A DNA stretch of 28,824 nt, from the NCBI GenBank assembly GCA_904501985.1, contig CAJGCT010000023.1, positions 1 to 28,824 of the forward strand. Reading direction: 5' to 3'. Positions within the stretch are counted from its first letter, which is position 1; every line of letters begins with the position of its first letter. The position numbers and the translations under genes were made by a program. The notes beneath the pieces were generated by a model. The model was not told the DNA's origin. It saw only the letters and a list, made by a program, of their open reading frames with translations, and did no database searches. Origin of the DNA: an uncultured Clostridia bacterium (lineage in GTDB: Bacteria > Bacillota > Clostridia > Oscillospirales > CAG-272). Positions 1 to 7,021 of this stretch are shown piece after piece.

Positions 1-271
1 GACATACAGCAATGGAAACGTCACCCTTGGGATTAAGGGAGAACTGAGAGTAGAACGACGCAACGCCGTAAACCTCCTCCATCGGTACCTCAAGACCTGC
101 CGCGATGTGCTTGATTACTTCGATGGGCAGGTATCCGTAGATTTCCTGTGCGCCCTGAAGTACAGGCATAAGCGCGCCTTTTACTCCCTTGTAATCAGCA
201 ATAAGCTTGTCAAGCTTAGCTTCCATCTCGGGAGTGCCCTTGAATGCTACTGTGGTCAACTTCTTTTTCAT
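1..271 (-). CDS. NuoE/HndA-like [2Fe-2S] subunit of NADH dehydrogenase or NAD(P)-reducing hydrogenase (3' part outside window)
   Basis: The 90 visible N-terminal residues contain the segment MPVLQGAQEIYGYLP followed by VYGVASFYSQFSLNPKG, which is the helical N-terminus and start of the thioredoxin-like fold of the NuoE/HndA family. These proteins carry one [2Fe-2S] cluster and pass electrons between the flavin subunit and the rest of an NADH dehydrogenase, electron-bifurcating hydrogenase or formate dehydrogenase. The window ends exactly at the first expected cluster cysteine (IAVC), so the other three ligands cannot be checked. The ATG at 271 is preceded by AGGAGG (285-290), spacing 13, and an in-frame stop lies four codons upstream, so the start is secure. 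A Rex-like operator lies upstream, which fits an NADH-linked enzyme. Which complex it serves depends on genes beyond the window; in fermentative Clostridia an HndABCD-type hydrogenase is likely. Confidence 0.87.
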   Translation of the reverse strand, partial: MKKKLTTVAFKGTPEMEAKLDKLIADYKGVKGALMPVLQGAQEIYGYLPIEVIKHIAAGLEVPMEEVYGVASFYSQFSLNPKGDVSIAVC

Positions 272-333
272 GTGCAGTGCCTATCCTCCTTGAAAGGAAT
301 TTAAAATTATTCAGTCTAAACAAGTGTATCACA

Positions 334-357
334 AGATTGTTAATTTTATAACAATCT
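334..357. promoter_or_regulatory. Rex-type redox operator
   Basis: Perfect inverted repeat with 9-bp arms (AGATTGTTA / TAACAATCT) and a 6-bp spacer. The core TTGTTA-N6-TAACAA at 337-354 matches the known form of the Rex operator (TTGTTAA-N4-TTAACAA type). Rex represses at low NADH/NAD+ ratio and releases when NADH builds up, typically controlling fermentation and hydrogenase genes. It sits 63 bases before the start of the NuoE/HndA-like gene on the minus strand. A possible promoter reading that way, TTGTGA-17-AATAAT, lies just downstream of it, so bound Rex would block initiation. The operator match is seen; the regulator itself is not in the window. Confidence 0.7.
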
Positions 358-552
358 GTATGTATACCACTCTTTTTTGACTTACTTATATATTATACTA
401 CATATTTCTCTAAATGTCCACCTTTTTTGCAAAAGTTTTTTAATATTTTTTTGTAAAGTTTTTGTAATATTTGCACTATTACGCTGGGTGTGCTGTTTAA
501 TGTATATGCTGACCGCTAAGCAAACAAAACTTTCGCTTGAAAACATAGAAAA
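358..552. other. AT-rich intergenic stretch, no gene seen
   Basis: T-rich spacer between the Rex-like operator and the topoisomerase terminator. Open frames across it have no ribosome binding site and run into the terminator hairpin or antisense to the topoisomerase gene. I see no RNA gene or repeat here. Confidence 0.5.
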
Positions 553-576
553 GGGGCTGTCCTTTCGGACAGCCCC
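553..576 (-). terminator. Rho-independent terminator of the topoisomerase B gene
   Basis: Perfect 10-bp GC-rich stem (GGGGCTGTCC / GGACAGCCCC) with a GAAA tetraloop as read on the minus strand, followed by TTTTCTATGTTTTC. It begins 15 bases after the stop codon at 591. Confidence 0.88.
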
Positions 577-590
577 AAGGCACGGTAAAT

Positions 591-2585
591 CTACACTTCT
601 TCTTTGGTGTAATACTGATTTCCGTAAAGGGTTATATATTCCTTTCGCGCTTCAAGGTCGTCACCGAGAAGAGTCTCAAAGATTCTTGCCGTTTCCTCGG
701 CATCGGCTTCGTTTACCTTGATAAGGCGGCGCGTTTCCGGATTCATTGTGGTCTGCCACATCATATCCGGCTCGTTTTCACCAAGACCCTTGGAGCGCTG
801 GAGCGTATACTTTGCATTTCCAAGCTTCGCCACGATGTCCTGCTTTTCCTGCTCGTTGTATGCAAACTGTATCTTGTCCTTGCAGGTTATCTCAAACAGC
901 GGCGACTCTGCGATGTACACCTTTCCCTTCTTTATAAGCGTGGGAAGCAGTCTGTAGAACATGGTGAGAATCAGCGTTCTTATCTGATATCCGTCCTCGT
1001 CGGCATCGGTACAGATAATAATCTTCGACCACCGCAGTGCGTCGTAGTCAAACGCCGCGATATCGCCCTTGACCTTGCCCTTTATCTCAACTCCGCAGCC
1101 GATGACCTTAAGCAGGTTCATAATGACCTCGGACTTGAATATCTTGTCGTATCCGCTCTTTAAGCAGTTAAGCGTTTTTCCGCGGACGGCAATAATAGCC
1201 TGAAATTCCGCCGCACGTCCAAGCTTACAGGATGTAAGCGCCGAATCACCCTCAACTATATAAAGCTCGCGGCGCTCCGGGTCCTTGCTTCGGCATCCCA
1301 CGTATTTATCAATACGGTTGACAATGTCGATTTTTCCGGTAAGCTGCTTCTTTATATCAAGGCGCGTGGTCTCCGCTTTCTCACGGGAACGCTTGTTTAT
1401 GAGTATCTGATTTGCCATGCGCTCGGCTTCGGTGGGATTCTCCGCGAAGTATATTTCAAGCTTCTGCTTTAAGAAATCCGTCATCGCCTCAGCAATAAAG
1501 GTGTTGGTGATGGCTTTTTTCGTCTGATTTGCGTAAGATGCGATGGTAGAAACACCGTTTGACACAAGAACAAGGCAGTCCTTTATGTCGTCGTAGGTGA
1601 TTTTTGCTTCATTTTTGGTATATTTACCCTGTGCTTTCAGGTACTTGTCCACGGCATACACAAATGCGCTTCTTACCGCCTTATCGGGAGAGCCTCCGTG
1701 CTCAAGGTAGCTTGAATTGTGGTAATATTCGATAACATTGACCGTATTTGAGATAGAAAAGACCACATCGACCTTTAATTTGTAGTCCTTCATATCCGCA
1801 CGGTCGCGTCCCATGGTTTCAAGATGCCACTGTACCGGTGCGATAAGCTGTGAGTCACCGCAAAGCTCGTTTAGGTAGTCCGCGATGCCGTTTTCGTAGA
1901 AATATACGTTTTCCTCAAACTCCCCGTCCGCTTTTTCAAGCTCTAAGATAAATTTCACCTTGGGGTTTACGATGGACTGCTTTTTCATGGTTTCGGTGAA
2001 AAATTCGTGGGGGATATTTATGTCCGTAAACACGTCAAGGTCGGGAAGCCAGCGTATTGTAGTTCCAGTGCGGCGGTTCTTCTTGTCAAGCGGCTCAACT
2101 ACAAGCTCCGTTGTGGGATAGCCCTTCTCAAAGCTTATGCGGCTCACGGTATCGCCCTTGTATGACGCAACCTCCATATATGCGGAGGAATACTGTGTTG
2201 AGCAGGCGCCAAGACCGTTCAAACCGAGAGAATATTCGTAGGACGAATCACCGGAGTTGTTATCGTATTTTCCGCCTGCGTAAAGCTCGCAGAACACCAG
2301 CTCCCAGTTGTATCTTCCCTCCGCCTCGTTCCATCCCAGCGGCACGCCGCGTCCGCGGTCGTCCACCTCGATAGAATGGTCGGCAAACACCTTTACCCGT
2401 ATTTCGTCGCCATATCCCTCGCGCGCTTCGTCGGCGGAATTTGACAGTATCTCAAAAAAAGAGTGCTCACATCCCTCAAGTCCGTCTGAGCCGAATATTA
2501 CCGCCGGACGCTTTCTTACTCGGTCCGGTCCTTTAAGACTCGATATGCTCTGGTCTCCATAGGTCTCTTTCTTCTTTACAGCCAT
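591..2585 (-). CDS. Type IIA DNA topoisomerase subunit B, divergent GyrB/ParE family
   Basis: ATPase and Toprim subunit of a gyrase or topoisomerase IV-like enzyme; the holoenzyme passes one DNA duplex through another using ATP. Visible motifs in the 664-residue protein: GHKL N-box EILSNSADEA (45-54), DDRGRGVP (75-82), the glycine-rich lid GLNGLGACSTQ, the QTKK lysine loop, Toprim EGDSA (about 442-446), the metal-binding TDADEDG, and KGLGENEPDMMW near the C-terminus. It departs from standard GyrB and ParE: the Toprim segment reads EGDSALTSCKLGRAAEF where EGDSAGGSAKQGRDRKF is usual, and the lid has NGLGACS where HGVGASV is usual. It is therefore probably a lineage-specific paralogue rather than the main gyrase. 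ATG 2585 is preferred over GTG 2600 because GAGAGG lies 7 bases before it and the GTG would fall within that site. No subunit A gene is adjacent within the window, which is unusual. Own promoter and terminator suggest a single-gene unit. Confidence 0.9.
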   Translation of the reverse strand: MAVKKKETYGDQSISSLKGPDRVRKRPAVIFGSDGLEGCEHSFFEILSNSADEAREGYGDEIRVKVFADHSIEVDDRGRGVPLGWNEAEGRYNWELVFCELYAGGKYDNNSGDSSYEYSLGLNGLGACSTQYSSAYMEVASYKGDTVSRISFEKGYPTTELVVEPLDKKNRRTGTTIRWLPDLDVFTDINIPHEFFTETMKKQSIVNPKVKFILELEKADGEFEENVYFYENGIADYLNELCGDSQLIAPVQWHLETMGRDRADMKDYKLKVDVVFSISNTVNVIEYYHNSSYLEHGGSPDKAVRSAFVYAVDKYLKAQGKYTKNEAKITYDDIKDCLVLVSNGVSTIASYANQTKKAITNTFIAEAMTDFLKQKLEIYFAENPTEAERMANQILINKRSREKAETTRLDIKKQLTGKIDIVNRIDKYVGCRSKDPERRELYIVEGDSALTSCKLGRAAEFQAIIAVRGKTLNCLKSGYDKIFKSEVIMNLLKVIGCGVEIKGKVKGDIAAFDYDALRWSKIIICTDADEDGYQIRTLILTMFYRLLPTLIKKGKVYIAESPLFEITCKDKIQFAYNEQEKQDIVAKLGNAKYTLQRSKGLGENEPDMMWQTTMNPETRRLIKVNEADAEETARIFETLLGDDLEARKEYITLYGNQYYTKEEV

Positions 2586-2618
2586 CTTCAAACCTCTCAC
2601 TTTTCATTATTACTGTAC

Positions 2619-2647
2619 ATTATACCATATTTTTTTCAAAAAGTAAA
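2619..2647 (-). promoter_or_regulatory. Sigma-A-type promoter of the topoisomerase B gene
   Basis: On the minus strand, TTTACT (2647-2642), a 17-base spacer and TATAAT (2624-2619), with TGG just before the -10 (extended -10). Transcription would start near 2612, giving a leader of about 27 bases before ATG 2585. Confidence 0.7.
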
Positions 2648-2667
2648 TACCATTTGTGAAAAATATC

Positions 2668-2696
2668 TTGTAATAACCCTGTGTTTCTGTTATAAT
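2668..2696 (+). promoter_or_regulatory. Sigma-A-type promoter for the 3149-10627 operon
   Basis: TTGTAA (2668-2673), a 17-base spacer and TATAAT (2691-2696). It is back to back with the topoisomerase promoter. The first plus-strand gene starts at 3149, so the transcript would carry a leader of roughly 445 bases containing the inverted-repeat element. Confidence 0.55.
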
Positions 2697-2731
2697 ATTA
2701 TTGGTATGGTGTATATTAACGTAAAGGGAGT

Positions 2732-3117
2732 TACGGTCGCTTTTTGAAAAAAGCTCCGCAAAAACTTTATACAGGATTTTTAACCACGCCCCAGCGTTTG
2801 ATATTACGCAATTTAGAGTGTAAAGCTCCCAATCGTGGAGTTTTTGATGTGCGACAGTGCGTTCGCATACCGCGCTCTCAGGAGCCGGGCCCCTTATCCC
2901 GGCAAATCGTTTGCGGTAACCGTTTCTTCTGCGAAACAGCGTTTCAGAGTGCAAATAAAAGTTAGAATTACCGCAACCCAAGCCGCCGGAATGGTGCGGG
3001 GCCATGCAGGCGGCGCAAACGAAGCTGTTAAACGGTCTGCAATCACATCGCCTTTGCTTAAAATAAATTCCCTGTATAAAGTTTTTTGCGGAGCTTTTTT
3101 TCAAAAAAGCGACCGTA
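2732..3117. repeat. 386-bp element bounded by ~45-bp near-perfect inverted repeats (MITE-like)
   Basis: The left arm 2732-2775 runs from TACGGTCGC to TTATACAGG and the right arm 3071-3117 from CCTGTATAA to GCGACCGTA. The arms are reverse complements except for one extra base in each of three homopolymer runs. Similarity continues weakly outward (GGGAGT on the left, CTCTCC on the right). No clear target duplication is visible. The 295-bp interior has higher GC, no convincing gene on either strand and some small hairpins (for example GCAAATCGTTTGC near 2902). It sits between the promoter at 2668 and the gene at 3149, so it is probably transcribed as part of the addBA leader. It resembles non-autonomous transposon remnants or dispersed palindromic repeats; its copy number in the genome is not visible here. 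Confidence 0.72.
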
Positions 3118-3148
3118 CTCTCCTATCCCCCACCCAGGAGAAGAAACC

Positions 3149-3685
3149 ATGCCGGAGATTGTAAAGTATAAAACATTTGTTACGTATCTTGTTGCAAGAC
3201 TGCGTTCCACATCCATATGGAGTCTTGCGGACAGAGTGATAAAATATACGCGCCGATTTTTGCTTGTGGGGCGTATACTTAAATATATATCAATAGCATT
3301 CGCTATAATCGAAACAAGCGCAGTGCTTTTGCTTGCCGCCGCGGCACTTGCGGTAATTATCCCTGTGGCATTCATCGCCCTCACTGCAATATACATCGCC
3401 GACCTCGTTATCGGCGCACGGATACTCCGAAGCCGACAGCTTCGCGAATACCTTTCGCGAGAGCGCATCTGCGTTATCTCGCAGGCAGGAGAGTTCGGCG
3501 AGGGGTTTGCAAGAGAGCTTTCGGATGGCGGAGGGGCGGTGTTCGTCATAACCGCCGCACCGTCAAGAAAATTTATCAGCGCACGGTATGAGGACGGCGT
3601 GTACTATGTGCGCCACGCCTTTTTCTTTCGCCTGAAACGCCGAATACTCACAAAGCGAGCTGACAGGCTCACATATCTTTTGTAA
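3149..3685 (+). CDS. Hypothetical small membrane protein upstream of addB
   Basis: 178 residues. I do not recognise the family. A basic, amphipathic N-terminus (1-45) is followed by two adjacent hydrophobic segments at about 46-66 and 68-90, then a soluble, charged C-terminal part of about 85 residues with GGGAVFVITAAP and a basic tail rich in Arg and Lys. The ATG at 3149 has AGGAG at 3136-3140, spacing 8. The frame is open further upstream to 3086, but that part runs through the right arm of the inverted-repeat element and lacks a ribosome binding site. The stop codon overlaps the addB ribosome binding site region and addB begins 11 bases later, so co-transcription with addBA is likely. A link to DNA repair is only suggested by this position. 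Confidence 0.75.
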   Translation: MPEIVKYKTFVTYLVARLRSTSIWSLADRVIKYTRRFLLVGRILKYISIAFAIIETSAVLLLAAAALAVIIPVAFIALTAIYIADLVIGARILRSRQLREYLSRERICVISQAGEFGEGFARELSDGGGAVFVITAAPSRKFISARYEDGVYYVRHAFFFRLKRRILTKRADRLTYLL

Positions 3686-3696
3686 GGAGAGATCGT

Positions 3697-6600
3697 ATGA
3701 CCGAATTTATATACGGAAGAGCCGGAAGCGGCAAAACCCATAACGTGTGCCTTGCCGCCGCCGATGCGGTAAAGCGCGGCGAGAGAGTGTTTCTCATCGT
3801 CCCCGAGCAGACGGCACTTGACACCGAAGCAAAAATGACAGCGCTCATGGGCGATACCCCCTCTCTGTCGCTTGAAATATTAAACTTCAGACGACTCTGC
3901 AACAGAATCTTCCGCGAATACGGCGGACTTTCCTATAACTATATAACAAAAAGCGGAAAACAGCTTATGATGTGGAGAACGCTCACCGAGCTTGCTCCTA
4001 TGCTTAAGCAAAAAACGCCGCCGCAGCGTGCAAACGTTTCGCAGATGCTTGGCGCAGTTGCCGAAATGAAGGCTTACCGAATATCTCCCCACGCCCTTGA
4101 GCGAGCCGCCGCAGACCTTTCCACGGATAGCCACAAAAAGCTTGCGGACAAGCTTCTCGACCTTTCCCTTATCTTCGCCTCTTACACTAACCTTGTTGGC
4201 GAGACGCTTGACGATGCGGCTGACGACCTCACAAAAGCCACAGAGCTTCTTCGCGGCAAGAAGCTTTTTCGCGGTGCCCATGTGTGCTTTGATGCATTCA
4301 ACGGCTTCACGCCCCAGGAGTACACACTCATCGAAGAAATATTCCGCCAGGCAAAGGACGTCACCGTTTCCATCTGCCTTGACGATACCCCCGAGTGCTC
4401 ACAGGATGAGTTGTTCCAGAATCAAGTCTCCGCCGCATCAAAGCTGAAGCGGCTCGCAGAGCGTGCCGGATGTGAGATAAAAGAAACCGTCCTTAGAAAA
4501 AATCGTCGCACTGCGTCACCGGAGCTTGCTTTCCTCGAATCCGCACTGTGGTCGCTTGACCTTACTGAGTCCGACGCCTGCACGTCAGATGCACCGCCGC
4601 TGAAGCTTGTAAGCTGCCCTGACCTTTTTTCCGAGTGCGAAGCGGCAGCCGCAGACATATGCCGACTTGTGCGCGAGGGCGCATCATGGCGTGACTTTTC
4701 GGTTATCACAAGAGGTGTTGACCGCTATAACGGCATACTTGACGTAATTTTCGAAAAATACGGCATCCCACACTTCACCTCGCGCAGAACCGATATAAAA
4801 AACAAGCCTCTCATGAAGCTTATCCTCTTGGCACTCACTCTGCGCTCAGGCAATTTCAGAACCTCGGACGTGATATCATACATAAAAACAGGACTCTGCG
4901 GTATCACTCCCGATGAAATATCACAGCTTGAAAACTACGCTGAGCTTTGGAAGATACGGGGTGCTAAGGCGTGGACGTCCGAATGGCAGATGAATCCGGC
5001 AGGATACACCGCCGATTTTACCGAAGAATCGGCGCGTCTGCTTGATACGATAAACGAGGTCCGCGAGAGAATTGTAACGCCGCTCCTTGATCTCCACACC
5101 GCCCTTGACGGTGCTATTGATGTCCGCGACCATTCACGGGCAGTCTACAATTATCTCTGCGCTCTTGAAATCCCCCAAAAGCTGTCCGCTGCCGCAAAGG
5201 AGCAGAGGAAGCTTGACCCTGCCGCCGCAAAGGAAACAGAACAGCTTTACGGCATACTTATAGATGCCCTTGACGAGCTTTGCGCCATAATGCCGGATAT
5301 GCCGACGGACTGCGCATCCTACTCCGAGCTTCTTAAAATCATCTTCGACGAGACCGACATCGGGCGAATCCCCGGAACGGTGGACGAGGTCATAATTGGC
5401 GATGCTTCTCTGCTTCGCGCAGGCGGCAAGCATATTATTATCCTCGGTGCAAACGAGGGTATATTCCCCATGACCCCGTCGGAGTGCGGCATATTTACCG
5501 ACTCGGACCGCCAGGTGCTGGCAAGCGCAGGAATCGAGCTTGCAGGCGGTGCAGAGAGTGAGGCAGCAGACGAGCGCTTCCACTTCTACCGTGCGCTGAC
5601 ATCTGCATCCCACTCGCTGACGGTCATTTGGTCAAGCTCCGACCTATCGGGACACACCATGAAGCCATCCTTTGGAGTCACACGGCTTCGTGCGCTGTTC
5701 CCTAATGTGGAGGTAACGGATTATTCTTTACTGCCAATTGAAAATCGCCTTGAAGGACGTGCAAATCTCCTTGAATTTATAGCCGAGACCGACAAAACGC
5801 CCCTCGGCGCGGCACTGCGCGACTATGCCGCAAAGGATGAATCCCTGTCGAATCGCCTCAAAAAGCTTGACATCCCCCTCTCCGAGGAGCAGGACTGCGT
5901 GTCTCCGGAGACCTGTCTGGAGCTTTTTCCCGGCGACCTTGCGCTGACGCAGTCCAGACTTGAATCCTATGTTCTGTGCCGTTTCTCCTACTTCTGCAAG
6001 TATATACTTAAGCTTCAGGAGAAGAAATCCTCCGGATTCGATGCGGCGGATATGGGTACGTTTATACATCACGTCCTTGAAAAATTCCTGTCGGCAATTA
6101 AAGAATCGGACGATATATCGGCTATTACCGATAAGGAAATTGAGGACATGGTTGAGGACATAATCACCGCCTACATGACAGAGGTGTGCCGTATAGCACC
6201 GGAGTTTTCCGGAAGCCGCATATCCCACCTTTTCGCAAGACTTCGCCGCTCATCAAGACTTCTTTGCAAGAATCTCGCGGCGGAATTTTCGGGCAGTCGC
6301 TTCCGCCCGGCATTCTTTGAGCTTCCCATCCGCCGTCCCGCTCCCGGCGAAACTGCGGTAGAGCCGCTCAGCGTTAAGCTTTTCGACGGCGCGGCGGCGT
6401 ATATTTACGGGATCGCCGACAGAGTGGACATATACCAAAACGACGGAAAATACTATGTGCGCGTGGTGGACTATAAAACCGGCGCAAAGGATTTCTCCGA
6501 GGAGAACATAAAAATGGGGCTTGACCTTCAAATGCTTCTCTACCTGTTCTCCATCGAGAAAAACGGTGCAAATCCGAGAGGTGCGCTGGAGTTTGCAAAA

Positions 6601-7020
6601 GACAGCGAGATACTGCCTGCCGGCGTACTGTATTTCTCCGCCGGTGTCCCAACGGTCACTCTTGACTCCGAGGCTTCAGCCGAGGAAGTGGAACAGATGG
6701 TGCAGGACAAGCTGGCACGTCGGGGACTGTTGCTTGACGACCCCGATGTGCTCCGTGCAATGGAGTCGGAGCTGTCCGGCAAATATTTACCTGTAAGAAT
6801 GAAAAAAGACGGAAGCTTTACAAATTCCGACTCGCTTACATCCCTTGAGGGCTTCAAGGCACTGCTTTCGTCAATTGAAGATACGGTGAGAGGTATCGGA
6901 AACGAGATAAAGAGAGGCAATGCCTCGGCTATTCCACTTAAAAACAAAAAGCAGGATGCCTGCAAATACTGTGAAATGCGTCCCATATGCCGAAAAGCCG
7001 CGGACGGGAAAGGAAAGTGA
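3697..7020 (+). CDS. addB: ATP-dependent helicase/nuclease subunit B (AddB)
   Basis: AddB pairs with AddA to resect double-strand breaks up to Chi sites and load RecA, the Bacillota counterpart of RecBCD. The 1107-residue protein begins with the Walker A motif GRAGSGKT (7-14). It ends with a RecB-type nuclease domain containing VVDYKTG (about 924-930). An iron-sulfur cluster site is formed by C761 in YVLCRFSYF and the C-terminal group C1089, C1092 and C1098 (C-x2-C-x5-C), a hallmark of AddB. Length is near the family norm of about 1150. AAGGAG lies directly before the ATG (3684-3689), overlapping the preceding stop codon. The stop is one base before the addA start, so translational coupling is likely. 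Confidence 0.96.
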   Translation: MTEFIYGRAGSGKTHNVCLAAADAVKRGERVFLIVPEQTALDTEAKMTALMGDTPSLSLEILNFRRLCNRIFREYGGLSYNYITKSGKQLMMWRTLTELAPMLKQKTPPQRANVSQMLGAVAEMKAYRISPHALERAAADLSTDSHKKLADKLLDLSLIFASYTNLVGETLDDAADDLTKATELLRGKKLFRGAHVCFDAFNGFTPQEYTLIEEIFRQAKDVTVSICLDDTPECSQDELFQNQVSAASKLKRLAERAGCEIKETVLRKNRRTASPELAFLESALWSLDLTESDACTSDAPPLKLVSCPDLFSECEAAAADICRLVREGASWRDFSVITRGVDRYNGILDVIFEKYGIPHFTSRRTDIKNKPLMKLILLALTLRSGNFRTSDVISYIKTGLCGITPDEISQLENYAELWKIRGAKAWTSEWQMNPAGYTADFTEESARLLDTINEVRERIVTPLLDLHTALDGAIDVRDHSRAVYNYLCALEIPQKLSAAAKEQRKLDPAAAKETEQLYGILIDALDELCAIMPDMPTDCASYSELLKIIFDETDIGRIPGTVDEVIIGDASLLRAGGKHIIILGANEGIFPMTPSECGIFTDSDRQVLASAGIELAGGAESEAADERFHFYRALTSASHSLTVIWSSSDLSGHTMKPSFGVTRLRALFPNVEVTDYSLLPIENRLEGRANLLEFIAETDKTPLGAALRDYAAKDESLSNRLKKLDIPLSEEQDCVSPETCLELFPGDLALTQSRLESYVLCRFSYFCKYILKLQEKKSSGFDAADMGTFIHHVLEKFLSAIKESDDISAITDKEIEDMVEDIITAYMTEVCRIAPEFSGSRISHLFARLRRSSRLLCKNLAAEFSGSRFRPAFFELPIRRPAPGETAVEPLSVKLFDGAAAYIYGIADRVDIYQNDGKYYVRVVDYKTGAKDFSEENIKMGLDLQMLLYLFSIEKNGANPRGALEFAKDSEILPAGVLYFSAGVPTVTLDSEASAEEVEQMVQDKLARRGLLLDDPDVLRAMESELSGKYLPVRMKKDGSFTNSDSLTSLEGFKALLSSIEDTVRGIGNEIKRGNASAIPLKNKKQDACKYCEMRPICRKAADGKGK

Positions 7021-7021
7021 T

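Noticed and set aside
377..721. 114-codon plus-strand open frame
   Set aside because: No ribosome binding site, crosses the topoisomerase terminator and the 3' end of that gene in antisense.
2586..2600. GTG at 2600 as start of the topoisomerase gene
   Set aside because: The ribosome binding site GAGAGG lies between it and the ATG at 2585, which matches the family N-terminus better.
2610..3104. 164-codon minus-strand open frame across the inverted-repeat element
   Set aside because: It spans both repeat arms, has no ribosome binding site, and its product is compositionally odd; probably an accident of the element sequence or a remnant.
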